Source of the DNA: Oceanospirillaceae bacterium
GTDB taxonomy: Bacteria; Pseudomonadota; Gammaproteobacteria; Pseudomonadales; Balneatricaceae
Assembly (NCBI GenBank): GCA_013215445.1
Contig: JABSRA010000008.1
Coordinates: 1-64,000 of the forward strand
Direction of reading: 5' to 3'
Length of the DNA stretch: 64,000 nt
The translations under genes and the position numbers were made by a program. This document shows, piece after piece, positions 9,839 to 19,767 of the stretch; positions within the stretch are counted from its first letter, which is position 1; the number at the start of each line of letters is the position of its first letter. The notes under the pieces were generated by a model. That model was given only the letters and a program-made list of their open reading frames with translations. It ran no database searches and had not been told where the DNA came from.

Positions 9839-10276
9839 ATGTGTTCTTTTGGAATGAATGAAATTTTAAAAACTTATTTAAAACTCATTGTGAAACCGCA
9901 AATCGCGGCCACTGCATATTATCAGCAATCGTCTTTGCACCAAGAGGGTATGCGCGATCATTGGCTGGCAAAAAAGCACGTTTCTTGTTACATCTTTTCT
10001 TTAGTATATATATCAATCGCCCAGCTAAAATTATCCAAACCCAATCGGCATTTTCATGATGCCTATGACTATTTATTTAACTCAGGTAGTAGAGATCTGC
10101 TTAGAAGAGGGGATTTTTTATGGAACAACCCAGATTCACAGGGCGCTGCTGATCAAATGTTCAATTTGGCGATGTCAAATGTAGATCTCATTACCTCTCA
10201 GCTAGAATCCGGGCAGACCCCAGATTACAGCGTGATTCGAAATGTGATTGAAAAAACCCGATACTCGAATGCATAA
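9839..10276 (+). CDS. hypothetical soluble protein
   Basis: 145 residues, no signal peptide, no recognised family. It looks alpha-helical and has a run of histidine/aromatic residues (NRHFHDAYDYLFN) and an acidic C-terminal half. An AGGGATCATT sequence before the ATG is an acceptable ribosome-binding site, which supports a real gene. There is no operon partner on either side. Confidence 0.5.
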   Translation: MCSFGMNEILKTYLKLIVKPQIAATAYYQQSSLHQEGMRDHWLAKKHVSCYIFSLVYISIAQLKLSKPNRHFHDAYDYLFNSGSRDLLRRGDFLWNNPDSQGAADQMFNLAMSNVDLITSQLESGQTPDYSVIRNVIEKTRYSNA

Positions 10277-10746
10277 CGATAATTGCGGCGAACTTAAGTG
10301 TTGATATTTGTCTTGGTTAACCTGCCCACAGCTGGGGAATCGCTAAACAAGTTACACAGGTGGTTGGCGTACAGGATTGTTGCCAGCCAATACGGGGCAA
10401 GCTCTGCTTAAAACATTGAGTCAATCACTCCAGCTGCCATGCAAGGGACTTGATGACTGCGTAGGTTAACTTTTAGTACAGCAACAATTTATCAATAATA
10501 TCGGTTAGTGGCAGTGAAAAAGCTAACAGAGCGCTAGCGTCTCTACGAGAACCGCCGAGATAGACAGCTAGGCGCCAAGAAATTTATCATCAACATTGGC
10601 GACTAGCGCTGACGCTGAGTTTCATCAGCGCAGCGTGTTGCTGAGTTATCTACCGCTAAAATACCAGCTATCGAGAGTTCCCAGAGGCAGTTAAGCCGCC
10701 ATAACAATAAGCCATGGTCATCGATTTAATCGTAGCCTATTATTAA
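10277..10746. other. intergenic with a short dispersed-repeat remnant
   Basis: About 470 bp downstream of pntB on the minus strand. The stretch 10365-10381 is identical over 17 bases (TGGCGTACAGGATTGTT) to the complement of 27311-27327 inside the repeat element at 27049-27360. This suggests a decayed copy of that family. Nothing else was recognised. Confidence 0.45.
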
Positions 10747-12150
10747 TTAGAATGCCGCACATATTTTCTCGACACTGTCTTTCGCATCACCAAATAACAT
10801 TTGGGTATTTTCTTTAAAAAACAGTGGATTTTGCACCCCGGCATATCCCGGATTCATCGAGCGTTTTAATACGACTACTTGTTTAGCTTTCCACACTTCA
10901 AGCACTGGCATGCCGGCGATAGGGCTAGTAGGATCTTCAGCGGCAGCTGGGTTTACGGTATCATTGGCGCCTATCACTAGCACCACATCAATATCCGCCA
11001 GCTGGTCATTAATATCATCCATGCCAAACACAATATCGTAGGGCACTTTAGCCTCTGCTAACAAGACATTCATGTGCCCAGGTAAACGCCCCGCAACTGG
11101 ATGAATCGCAAAACGCACGTCTATGCCCTTGGCTTTAAGCGCCTGAGTCATCTTGTAAACCGGATATTGTGCCTGTGCGACAGCCATACCAAATCCGGGG
11201 GTAATCACCACAGATTTTGCATTGAGTAATATCCCTGCAACCGCATCTGCATTGACTTCAACATGCTCACCGTAATCAATATCCCTATCAACCACTACGT
11301 TAGTACCGAAGCCTCCGGCAATCACACTGACAAATGAGCGATTCATCGCTTTGCACATGATATAGGAGAGTATCGCACCCGATGATCCAACCAGCGCCCC
11401 GGTGACAATTAACAAATCGTTATTAAGCATGAATCCCGCAGCGGCGGCTGCCCAACCAGAATATGAATTGAGCATCGATACTACGACAGGCATGTCAGCA
11501 CCACCAATGGATGCCACTAAGTGCAGACCAAAAACAAGCGCTATCAATGTCATTAGGTACAAGGCATTATCGGCGCCGCCATTGCCGACGAAATTAACCA
11601 TCAAGACCAGCACTACAATGACGGCAATTAGGTTAAGTTTATGCCGATGAGGCAACATTAATGCCGATGACTTTATCAGCCCGCGAAGTTTACCAAAGGC
11701 GACAATCGAGCCGGTAAAGGTAACCGCTCCAATGAAAACACCGATGAACACTTCAATGAGGTGAATATTTGCTGCGATTTGCCGCTCGTCACTCAAGACT
11801 ATCGACAACCCATGATCGACTTCAAAATAACTATTATAACCGACCAAAACAGCCGCTAAACCCACGCAGCTATGCAATATTGCGACTAGCTCTGGCATGC
11901 CTGTCATTTCCACTTTATTTGCCAGGCGCAGACCTATAACTGTACCTATACCCATCGCCACAAAAATAACTAACACGTTGGAGACACGCGGGTCTGCTAT
12001 TGTCGCAAGCAGCGCGATAGCCATGCCTAGCATGCCATAGCTATTGCCCCTTTCAGCTGTTTCTTGTTTGCCTAAACCCGACAGACTAAAGATAAATAGT
12101 AATGCCGCTACAATATAAGCTGCACTGATTAAACCAGTATAATTTTCCAT
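10747..12150 (-). CDS. pntB: NAD(P) transhydrogenase subunit beta
   Basis: 467 residues. The N-terminal part is the multi-span membrane domain (dII) and the C-terminal part (from about 290) is the NADP(H)-binding domain dIII, with [14 protein letters not shown] and [10 protein letters not shown] visible, both typical. Together with PntA it couples proton re-entry to hydride transfer from NADH to NADP+, supplying NADPH. It starts 10 bp after the pntA stop, so the two genes form one operon. Confidence 0.95.
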   Translation of the reverse strand: MENYTGLISAAYIVAALLFIFSLSGLGKQETAERGNSYGMLGMAIALLATIADPRVSNVLVIFVAMGIGTVIGLRLANKVEMTGMPELVAILHSCVGLAAVLVGYNSYFEVDHGLSIVLSDERQIAANIHLIEVFIGVFIGAVTFTGSIVAFGKLRGLIKSSALMLPHRHKLNLIAVIVVLVLMVNFVGNGGADNALYLMTLIALVFGLHLVASIGGADMPVVVSMLNSYSGWAAAAAGFMLNNDLLIVTGALVGSSGAILSYIMCKAMNRSFVSVIAGGFGTNVVVDRDIDYGEHVEVNADAVAGILLNAKSVVITPGFGMAVAQAQYPVYKMTQALKAKGIDVRFAIHPVAGRLPGHMNVLLAEAKVPYDIVFGMDDINDQLADIDVVLVIGANDTVNPAAAEDPTSPIAGMPVLEVWKAKQVVVLKRSMNPGYAGVQNPLFFKENTQMLFGDAKDSVEKICAAF

Positions 12151-12160
12151 TGTCTGTTCC

Positions 12161-13696
12161 CTATCTTCTAAACATTTTTAACATGCGCTTAGTGACCATA
12201 AAGCCACCGACAATATTGATTGTGCCGATCAATATTGCTATTGCCGCCAATATTTGGATTACAGTATTGTCATTGCCCATTTGCAGTATGGCCCCCACCA
12301 CGATAATGCCTGAAATTGCATTAGTGACGCTCATTAAAGGTGTATGCAGTGAGTGGCTGACGTTCCACACCACGTGATAACCAATCACACATGAGAGGAT
12401 AAACACCGTAAAATGAGAGAGAAAATCTGCGGGAGCGACACTGGCTACCCAGCCAAACAACACCACAGCGAGACCAATCAGTAGATATTTTCTGCTTTCA
12501 CTGGCAGGTTCAGCCGCCACATCAGCGGTCGTATTCATTGCAATTTTCGGCGCTATTGGTGCGGCACTGACCTGGATTGGCGGTGGCGGAAAAGTAATTT
12601 CATCCCCCTTGACTACCGTCATATTTCTAATCACTTGGTCGTCGAAATTCAGCTGTATCTCGCCATTTTTTTCGGGGCTAATTAGCTTGGTCAAGTTAAC
12701 TAAATTATTGGCATATAATTGAGATGCTTGGTTGGGTAATCGAGAGACCAGATCGGTATAGCCAATAATTTTCACGCCGTGGCAGCTGACCACTTCACCC
12801 GCCACCGTTAAAGCACAGTTCCCGCCACCCGCTGCCGCCAAATCGACAATAATGGATCCCGGTTTCATTGACTCCACCATCGCTTCGGTGATCAATTTAG
12901 GGGCTGGTTTACCGGGGATCATGGCCGTGGTAATAATGATATCAACGTCTTTTGCCTGTGCTGCAAACAGTGCCATTTCAGCATCTATAAAGGCTTTACT
13001 CATCTCTTTTGCATAACCATCGCCAGAGCCGGTATTTTCAGGCTCAGTGTAATCAAGCTCTAAGAACTCTGCGCCCAAACTTTCAATTTGCTCCCTGACT
13101 TCTGGGCGTGTATCAAAAGCACGCACTATTGCACCCAAGCTACTCGCAGTACCTATCGCGGAGAGGCCCGCAACTCCAGCGCCAATAATCATCACTTTTG
13201 CAGGCGGCATGTTACCCGCCGCGGTTACTTGTCCAGTCAAGAACCTGCCGAATAGATGAGTGGCTTCTATCATCGCGCGGTAACCGGCAATATTAGCCAT
13301 AGAACTGAGAGCATCCATGGATTGCGAGCGGGTCATCCTGGGGACCATTTCCATGGCAAAGGTGGTGATAGATTTATCACTTAGCGCCTTGAGTAATTCT
13401 GGACGTTGTCCCGGGTCAATAAAACTGACTAGATAAGCGCCCTCAGACATTCTCGCCACTTCCTCAAGGGTTGGCGGGTTTACTTTAAAAATAAAATTAG
13501 ACTGCCAACAGTCTGCTGCTGCGACTATTTTAGCTTGCGCATGGCTAAACTCTACATCGCTAAAACTGGCCTTAGTGCCCGCATCTTTTTGCACTTGCAC
13601 CGCAAAGCCCAGCTTTATTAATGCCCTGACAGATGTGGGAGAAGCAGCCACCCGGTTTTCACCCGAGAGTGACTCTTTTGGGATTCCAATAATCAT
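12161..13696 (-). CDS. pntA: NAD(P) transhydrogenase subunit alpha
   Basis: 511 residues, matching the E. coli-type single-chain alpha subunit. Residues 1-380 form the NAD(H)-binding dI domain (start [27 protein letters not shown] dinucleotide fold, [14 protein letters not shown]). After a proline/alanine linker the last ~100 residues contain four hydrophobic helices of dII. A five-copy 13-bp tandem repeat (13822-13886) lies about 125 bp upstream and may affect the promoter. Confidence 0.95.
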   Translation of the reverse strand: MIIGIPKESLSGENRVAASPTSVRALIKLGFAVQVQKDAGTKASFSDVEFSHAQAKIVAAADCWQSNFIFKVNPPTLEEVARMSEGAYLVSFIDPGQRPELLKALSDKSITTFAMEMVPRMTRSQSMDALSSMANIAGYRAMIEATHLFGRFLTGQVTAAGNMPPAKVMIIGAGVAGLSAIGTASSLGAIVRAFDTRPEVREQIESLGAEFLELDYTEPENTGSGDGYAKEMSKAFIDAEMALFAAQAKDVDIIITTAMIPGKPAPKLITEAMVESMKPGSIIVDLAAAGGGNCALTVAGEVVSCHGVKIIGYTDLVSRLPNQASQLYANNLVNLTKLISPEKNGEIQLNFDDQVIRNMTVVKGDEITFPPPPIQVSAAPIAPKIAMNTTADVAAEPASESRKYLLIGLAVVLFGWVASVAPADFLSHFTVFILSCVIGYHVVWNVSHSLHTPLMSVTNAISGIIVVGAILQMGNDNTVIQILAAIAILIGTINIVGGFMVTKRMLKMFRR

Positions 13697-13821
13697 AAAT
13701 AACCTTCAATATTGTCGTTTTTATTGTGGATACCGACTACTTTAGGCACTTGCCAAAGACTGCTACTCTCATCAATTGTAACAGAACTGGTAAAACAGAT
13801 TTTCAGCGCAGAGGGTCTGCA

Positions 13822-13886
13822 TCAATAGTCGATATCAATAGTCGGTATCAGTGATCGGTGTCACTGATCGGTGTCAATGATCGACA
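13822..13886. repeat. five tandem 13-bp repeats upstream of pntA
   Basis: Five head-to-tail units of 13 bp with the form TCAnTnrTCGrTr: 13822-13834, 13835-13847, 13848-13860, 13861-13873 and 13874-13886. They lie in the 200-bp gap between the SMP-30-type gene and the start of pntA. They could be iterated binding sites or replication-slippage products. Confidence 0.8.
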
Positions 13887-13898
13887 GAGGCGTAAATA

Positions 13899-14783
13899 TC
13901 AGCTTAAGCTACGACACTGTTGCTCGGCCAAACCTTTAATGCCCACTTTTATTCTGAACAGGTCCCCAGCCATTGGCTGCTGCTTTCTCTGCTCTACATC
14001 CAAACCGAACCAGGCCGAACAGACAAATAAATCAGTGAGCTCAGCACCGCCAAAAGTGCAGCGCGTAGGATTGGACACCGGTAACAGAATGGTTTGATCC
14101 AAGATCCCCTCTGGGCTATAGCGACAGACTTTTCCACCGCCCCACAGCGCCACCCATAGATAACCTTGTGCATCTACTGTCAATCCATCGGGCATGCCAT
14201 CTTTCTCACTAAAGGTGATAAAGGTGCGACGCGCAGAAAGACCAGCGGTGATTGGGTGCTGGGTAAAGACTTCAATTTTATGCTCAAACATATTACTGAT
14301 ATAGAGTGAACTGCCATCTGGGCTCCAGGTTATGCCATTGGCCACACTAAAATGATCAGCCATAACATCTATGGACAGCGGCCAGGTCATGCAAAAAAGT
14401 TCACCGTCGGCAGCTTCCAGCTTTTCTTCATTTAGGGTTCCCATCCACAGGCGACCCTGTCGATCGACCACCGCATCGTTTAATCTAATAGCGGGTTTAT
14501 CGGCCACAGGATCACCGAGAAAACGATACTCAGAAAATTCACCATTCCAGTGATACACCCCCTTTTTTGTCGCACTCAACCAACTGCCACTGGCGCCCAA
14601 GGCTATTGCGGTGAGTGTCATGGGGGTGTTGTAGTGATGGTAATCGCCGCTCTCTGGGGCAAACTTGTGCACCGAAAACCCCTCTGCATCAACCCAGTAG
14701 AGGGCCTGTTGTGTAATATTCCAAATAGGGCTCTCACCAATCTGATCTTGGCTGGTATAGATATGTTCAACTAATGGCTGCAT
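13899..14783 (-). CDS. SMP-30/gluconolactonase/LRE-family lactonase
   Basis: 294 residues in the six-bladed propeller family that hydrolyses sugar lactones with a divalent metal. Expected metal-site motifs are present: GESPIW near residue 17 (Glu ligand), VANGITWSPDG near 150 (Asn ligand) and MPDGLTVD near 200 (Asp ligand). There is no signal peptide, so it is probably cytoplasmic. It lies downstream of the sugar/polyol operon on the same strand but beyond the repeat element at 14816-15148, so co-transcription is uncertain. A role in oxidising an aldose through its lactone is plausible but not shown. Confidence 0.85.
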   Translation of the reverse strand: MQPLVEHIYTSQDQIGESPIWNITQQALYWVDAEGFSVHKFAPESGDYHHYNTPMTLTAIALGASGSWLSATKKGVYHWNGEFSEYRFLGDPVADKPAIRLNDAVVDRQGRLWMGTLNEEKLEAADGELFCMTWPLSIDVMADHFSVANGITWSPDGSSLYISNMFEHKIEVFTQHPITAGLSARRTFITFSEKDGMPDGLTVDAQGYLWVALWGGGKVCRYSPEGILDQTILLPVSNPTRCTFGGAELTDLFVCSAWFGLDVEQRKQQPMAGDLFRIKVGIKGLAEQQCRSLS

Positions 14784-14815
14784 TTCAATACTCTTGAATT
14801 AATTATATTCACTTC

Positions 14816-15148
14816 GCTAAGGAAGCAGCGAACTATCCTTTACGCCCCGTAGGGCATTTACGTTTCAAAAGAAAGCTAAGCGGCCAACAGAGATGAAATC
14901 TTGTTTCATCTGCATTAGAGATGAAATCTTGTTTCATCTGCATTAGAGATGAAATCTTGTTTCATCTGCATTAGAGATGAAAATTTGTTTCATCTGCATC
15001 TACTTTGTCAGATCGCTTGTAAAGGATTCACCAGTCACGTCCTTTCTTCCACGGATCAGCGTGCCTCTCTCTATGGGTATTAACCGCTTAGACTTTCGTT
15101 ACTAAAAGGCACAGGGAACATTTGGGGACTTATTCGCTACTTCCCTAA
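14816..15148 (+). mobile_element. MITE-like repeat, copy 1
   Basis: A non-coding element whose ends are imperfect inverted repeats: left CTAAGGAAGCAGCGAAC, right complement of GTAGCGAATAAGTCC plus a TTAGGGAAG end. Most of it matches the complement of 27049-27360, including ACGCCCCGTAGGG, AAGAAAGCTAAGCGG, the GATGAAA/TTTCATC hairpin and the CAGGGAACATTTGG end. Compared with copy 2 it lacks about 100 bp near its left end and has four hairpin units instead of one. It ends five bases from the kinase stop codon. Confidence 0.7.
14889..15000. repeat. four tandem 28-bp hairpin units
   Basis: Exact 28-bp period with units starting at 14889, 14917, 14945 and 14973. Each holds an 8-bp perfect inverted repeat, AGATGAAA and TTTCATCT, around a five-base loop, followed by GCATTAG-type linker. 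The first three units are identical and the fourth differs in the loop. The repeats are internal to MITE-like copy 1. Confidence 0.9.
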
Positions 15149-15152
15149 CCTG

Positions 15153-16673
15153 TCAATCTTCTAGCACCGCATGTAATCGCCAGGCCTCACTCATTAAGCA
15201 GACCAAGCGCTGGTAATGTTGATAGCGCTTTTGATAACCTGGAAGCAACGCTGGATTGGGCGTATATATTTTGTCAATTGAGCACATTGCAGTGATTGCA
15301 CTACTCATCTCCGGGAATAAATTAACCCCGACCGCGGCGCAAAGTGCTGCGCCTTTAGCGCCAATTTCACGACCTGTGGAAATTTTGATAGGCACATTTA
15401 ACACATCGGCGAACATCTGCGACCAAACTTCACTATTGGCACCGCCCCCCGCCAGTGCTGCACTGTTAAATGGTGCTCCGGCGCCGATGAGTTTATTGAC
15501 GTGGCTGAGATGGGCAAAGACCACCCCTTCATACACCGCGTGTAATAGATGCGCTTGAGTGTGCCAAGCCGCGACCCCATGGAATCCAGCGCGGGCATTT
15601 TGATGATCGTTGCAGCCGTGCAGAAACGGCAGATAAAATGGCAGATCAGCAGAGAGCTCAATGCCCGCCACTTTTTCGTTGCACAAGTCAAATACCGAAC
15701 AGCCCAGCTCTGTTGCTCGCTCTTGTTCGCGCTGACAAAATTCTCGGACAAACCACTCCAAATTAGTCGCTGAGGTGGCACTTGATTCCAGCAGCAAGTA
15801 GCGCTGTTGATCAAAGATACAATTCATGAACACCTGTGGGTTATTCACAGGTTGATCCACTATCAGCTGATTGATACTCCAAGTACCTGCAATCAATGAC
15901 CCCTCGCCGGTGCTATTAACGGCCGAACCCAATGCGCCCGCCACAACATCGAACATTCCGGCAATCACTGGGGTACCTGGCTTGAGGCCAGTGATGGTTG
16001 CGGCTACCTCAGTCACTTGACCAATAATATCGGTACTGTAAAACAGCTTCGGCAGGTAGCTGAGTGCCTCTGACAAACCATAGAGTTCTAATAAACGAGG
16101 CTCTATTTCACGACTGGATATATGCATCAAGCCGGCGCCGCTGATATCGCTATAATCGCAACAGAGCTGCCCAGTCAGACAATAATTAATATAATCTTTA
16201 CAGAAAAATGCCGTACCAATTTGATCGTAAGTAGCGCGGTCGTTGCGCTTTAACCAAGCCAGCAGCATCGCTGTTTGAGCGGGCCAGATCCCCTGCAGGT
16301 TATAATCATAAATTTGTTCGCCGAGTCCCTGCCTCTGCCACTCATCAACCAAGTCTGTGGCCCTGCTATCCAGAGATTGAATGGCCTTTAATGGTTGACG
16401 CTGTTTATCCAGTAAATACACCCCATTGCCATGACCACTGCAACCTAATGCCGCAATCTGCTCCGGGTTGATAGCGCTGCTTTTAAGAACCGCTCGTATC
16501 GCTTTGCACGACTGTGACCAGAGTTCTTGCATATCACGTTCGCTATGCCCAGGTTGAGGATACAAAGTACTGACAGGTTCTGAACAGACAGCAATTTCCC
16601 TGCCGGACAGATCAAACAATGCCGCTTTGGTCATGGTATTGCCGTTGTCCAACCCTAATAAATACTGCTGCAT
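15153..16673 (-). CDS. FGGY-family carbohydrate kinase, LyxK-like
   Basis: 506 residues. The N-terminal FGGY domain starts YLLGLDNGNTMTKAALFDLSG, and the region YPQPGHSERDMQELW closely resembles E. coli LyxK (L-xylulose/3-keto-L-gulonate kinase). The C-terminal domain has the ATP-site segment ALAGGGANSEVWSQMFADVL and GAKGAALCAAVG. It would phosphorylate an imported ketose or polyol with ATP. The ATG at 16673 is preceded by GGAGGTGGG; extension to 16796 adds a non-conserved leader. It is the last gene of the minus-strand operon, about 250 bp after the aldolase gene. The substrate is unassigned. Confidence 0.88.
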   Translation of the reverse strand: MQQYLLGLDNGNTMTKAALFDLSGREIAVCSEPVSTLYPQPGHSERDMQELWSQSCKAIRAVLKSSAINPEQIAALGCSGHGNGVYLLDKQRQPLKAIQSLDSRATDLVDEWQRQGLGEQIYDYNLQGIWPAQTAMLLAWLKRNDRATYDQIGTAFFCKDYINYCLTGQLCCDYSDISGAGLMHISSREIEPRLLELYGLSEALSYLPKLFYSTDIIGQVTEVAATITGLKPGTPVIAGMFDVVAGALGSAVNSTGEGSLIAGTWSINQLIVDQPVNNPQVFMNCIFDQQRYLLLESSATSATNLEWFVREFCQREQERATELGCSVFDLCNEKVAGIELSADLPFYLPFLHGCNDHQNARAGFHGVAAWHTQAHLLHAVYEGVVFAHLSHVNKLIGAGAPFNSAALAGGGANSEVWSQMFADVLNVPIKISTGREIGAKGAALCAAVGVNLFPEMSSAITAMCSIDKIYTPNPALLPGYQKRYQHYQRLVCLMSEAWRLHAVLED

Positions 16674-16923
16674 TTTCCCACCTCCTATCTCTCCAACCTC
16701 GGGATCTTTCGGACTAAACACTAAGCTACTGCGAAAAATAAGAGTTTGGTCATTCTTCCAGTTCTCTCTCGCGACACAGCCCGCTATTGGCCGCAAAAGA
16801 ATAGAACACCTATCTCATATACACTTTTTCTCACCGCGATCAGTCAAGCCCGACAGGCTCTTAGACGTAACGGCTATTATCGGATCAAAGATAAAATAAT
16901 AGCGCTGCTGTTAATCTTGACTG

Positions 16924-17766
16924 TTAGCCTCTATCATAAATGGCCAGTGCAGTGTCTACGCTCGCACCATCATGGATCATGGCTTTAAACGCTTTGACCA
17001 CTAATTTTGGGTTGTCGTGTTGATAAATATTACGACCGTAGACCATGCCCATCGCGCCCTGTTGTAAAATAGCATGCGCCTTAGAAAATACATTATGCAA
17101 GTCTTCTTTACCACCACCACGCACTAATACCGGACAGCGTGCAGCTTCTACCACTTTGTGGAAGTCTTCAGTATTCGCGGTAGGATCCGCTTTAATGATG
17201 TCCGCGCCCATCTCTCTGGCCATGCGCACTAGCGTCACTATTTTTTGTAAATCCCCATCCACCATATAGCCGCCTCTGCCACTATTGGGTTGCATCACTA
17301 ATGGCTCAATCATCAATGGCATGCCATATTTTTCACAATCATTGCGCACCTTGCTGATGTTCACGACACACTGGCGAAATAAGTCGGGCTCGTTGGGTAA
17401 CATAAACAAGTTGACCACCACACAGGCGGCATCCATCTGTAGTGCAGCTAAGATAGGATCATTTTCATTTTGCATCAGCGCCCACATCACCCGATGCGCT
17501 TCAGCGTTATAGGGGTTACCTAAATCGATACGCATCACCAGTGCCGGCTTGGTTTTTCCGGGGATGTTCTGCAGTAAATCGCTCTGTCCATAATTCATTT
17601 GGATCGCATCGGGATCGGCATCGACCAGTTGATTGACCACCCCGGCCATATCTTCCAAACCATTTAGAAATGATGGTTCATTACAGACACCGTGATCTAT
17701 GGCTACATCTAGGCATTTACCGCGATGAAACAATCTATTCATCCGCACTTTTTTAGTTTCAAACAT
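16924..17766 (-). CDS. class I (Schiff-base) aldolase of the LsrF/FbaB/DhnA family
   Basis: 280 residues with the TIM-barrel signatures of this family: an early GKCLDVAIDHGV segment, GADIIKADPTA holding the expected Schiff-base lysine, CPVLVRGGGK, and a C-terminal MVYGRNIYQHDNP phosphate-binding segment much like LsrF (GRNIFQ.D.P). It should cleave a ketose phosphate or similar keto-phosphate to a triose phosphate plus a second fragment. The start has GGAGAG upstream and overlaps the end of the GlpD-like gene by 8 bp, indicating translational coupling. Its preferred substrate is unknown. Confidence 0.85.
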   Translation of the reverse strand: MFETKKVRMNRLFHRGKCLDVAIDHGVCNEPSFLNGLEDMAGVVNQLVDADPDAIQMNYGQSDLLQNIPGKTKPALVMRIDLGNPYNAEAHRVMWALMQNENDPILAALQMDAACVVVNLFMLPNEPDLFRQCVVNISKVRNDCEKYGMPLMIEPLVMQPNSGRGGYMVDGDLQKIVTLVRMAREMGADIIKADPTANTEDFHKVVEAARCPVLVRGGGKEDLHNVFSKAHAILQQGAMGMVYGRNIYQHDNPKLVVKAFKAMIHDGASVDTALAIYDRG

Positions 17767-19498
17767 TTTTTATCTCTCCATACGAGGGTCTGTTACTCAA
17801 AGTCATTTGCTCAAGACCATGATTTTTTTCTAAGAAGGTTAAGGCGCCGGCTAGCTCTGCGTCGGTTTTCAGCTGATCCCAGCCTTTTAATTTACTCAAA
17901 ATCTGATTTATCTCTTCAATCATTGCCAAGTTCAGCTCGCCACTGATCGCCAGGGACGTGCGCCTCAACAAAATATCTAGCAGTGTTTCAACTCGCTCCT
18001 CAGTAATCAGGAATTGTATTTCACCCAGAGAATACTGGCTATGATGCTCCAGTGGCCGGTCAGTATCGTCGCAATATTCTTGCAGCAGCCGCGCTCTTGT
18101 CCCATAGCGCTGAAACAAGGTCTCAGCTCTGTTCAAGCTCAGCTTAGATTGCTCGGAAAACTCTGCCAGCCAGCTATCTTTTTGGCTTTGATCGTTGGGA
18201 TAATATTTGCCACCACCGATGCTCAAATTTTGGCTACTGGAGATTTTTTCACGATCCAGCTCAACCAATAGTTTGTCACTGACTTGTTCAGCAAAGGCGC
18301 GAAAGGTCGTCCACTTGCCGCCGATCATCGAATACACTGGATAGGGGCGATGCTGATCTGGTGGTTGAATATGAATGCTGTGATTGCGTGATATCTGACC
18401 GTTGGTAGCCGTTTTACTCGAGGGCAGTGGTCGTACGCCGCTGAAACTAAACACCACGTCTTGCGGTTGAATTTCAATATCCGGAAAAACCCCGGCCAGC
18501 GACTCGAGTATGTAACGATGTTCTTGCTCAGTGCAGGTCACGCCTTTGGGGCTCTCAACCTTTATATCAGTGGAGCCAACCAGTACATTGCCAAAATAGG
18601 GGAATAAAATGCAGACTCGGCCCTCTTTATTCTCGTAATAAATCATGTGATCGTCTAAGGCGGCGAGCAATGCGCCATTATTGATAATCAGATGAGAGCC
18701 TTTAGTGCCCCCTATTACCTGTGACTGGTGTTGCATCTTCTGATTGGTCAAATCAATCCAGGGACCCGCCGCATTAACCACTACTTGCCCAGCAATACTA
18801 AAACATTGACCGGTACGACTATCTTTGAGTTGTAACGCCGCTCCTTCACTGCTCTCTAACGTCATATAATTCAACGCCAAGGCACTGTTAGATTGCTCTT
18901 GGACATCGAGTATCATCTCTAATCCCAGGCGTTCAGGATGGCTAATCCAAGCGTCATAATAGGTAGCACTACAGACTAAATCAGCGTTTATTCCCAGCCA
19001 GCTCGCTGCGGTTTTCTTCGCACTATTAAAACGATGTTTGGGCATTACCCTTTCACTTGAGGTCAAAACATCATAAAACCACAGGCCCATTTTGATCACC
19101 AATGCACCGCGATTACAGGGTTTATCTGACCATCCAAAAAAGCGCATCGCACTGCCCCAGACCCCATCAAACCAAGAGTAGATAGGAATAGTAGTCGCCA
19201 GAGGTGAGACGTAGTGAGGGGCGTTTTTTAACAGTCGATTACGCTCTCGCAGCGATTCTCGAACCAGCTCATACTCGGCGTTTTCAAGATAGCGCAAACC
19301 ACCGTGGATCATCCGCGAGAGCGCGGAGCTGGCCCCGGCACAAAAATCTTCCCGCTCGACCAGCAATACATCGATTCCCTGCAAAGCGAGTTCCCGGTAA
19401 AGACCAATACCATTGATACCACCACCAATCACCACCACCGAAAAGGCTGATTTTTTCTCTAATCGATCTAGTAATGTTTGCCGATTTTGCATTTTCAT
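17759..19498 (-). CDS. GlpD-like FAD-dependent polyol-phosphate dehydrogenase
   Basis: About 579 residues. The FAD dinucleotide fold is at residues 20-50 (VVVIGGGINGIG), followed by the GlpD signature GASSALSRMIHGGLRYLE. The C-terminal 150 residues form the helical GlpD cap domain. GlpD oxidises sn-glycerol 3-phosphate to DHAP at the membrane with quinone as acceptor; EryB of erythritol loci is a close functional relative acting on a tetritol phosphate. Next to an FGGY kinase and an aldolase, it most likely oxidises the phosphorylated polyol to a ketose phosphate (inference). The start at 19498 is chosen; an upstream start at 19546 is possible. Confidence 0.85.
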   Translation of the reverse strand: MKMQNRQTLLDRLEKKSAFSVVVIGGGINGIGLYRELALQGIDVLLVEREDFCAGASSALSRMIHGGLRYLENAEYELVRESLRERNRLLKNAPHYVSPLATTIPIYSWFDGVWGSAMRFFGWSDKPCNRGALVIKMGLWFYDVLTSSERVMPKHRFNSAKKTAASWLGINADLVCSATYYDAWISHPERLGLEMILDVQEQSNSALALNYMTLESSEGAALQLKDSRTGQCFSIAGQVVVNAAGPWIDLTNQKMQHQSQVIGGTKGSHLIINNGALLAALDDHMIYYENKEGRVCILFPYFGNVLVGSTDIKVESPKGVTCTEQEHRYILESLAGVFPDIEIQPQDVVFSFSGVRPLPSSKTATNGQISRNHSIHIQPPDQHRPYPVYSMIGGKWTTFRAFAEQVSDKLLVELDREKISSSQNLSIGGGKYYPNDQSQKDSWLAEFSEQSKLSLNRAETLFQRYGTRARLLQEYCDDTDRPLEHHSQYSLGEIQFLITEERVETLLDILLRRTSLAISGELNLAMIEEINQILSKLKGWDQLKTDAELAGALTFLEKNHGLEQMTLSNRPSYGEIKNV

Positions 19499-19767
19499 AA
19501 CACTTAGCAACTCTAATTTTGGACAAAGTAGTTTCACAGAGGCCAATTAACCTAGATTCGACGATTGAGCGCGAAAAAGAAGTGCAAGATATTGGTGTGC
19601 ATAGGAAATTAGAAAATTTTGTGGTCACCTTATTGGTGATGAAAATATTTTCTGCTTTTCTAGGTGCATCAAGAGCTTGTGCTTACTTTCGTGATTCAAC
19701 TGCCGAATTTAGGTTTAAGACCTCCTAACAACGTTATTTTGATGAAGGGGTTTGAGCTTGAAGGTGG

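Noticed and set aside
14889-15000. Possible CRISPR array (regular 28-bp repeats)
   Set aside because: The units are strictly head to tail with no unique spacers, each is itself a hairpin, and no cas genes are in the window.
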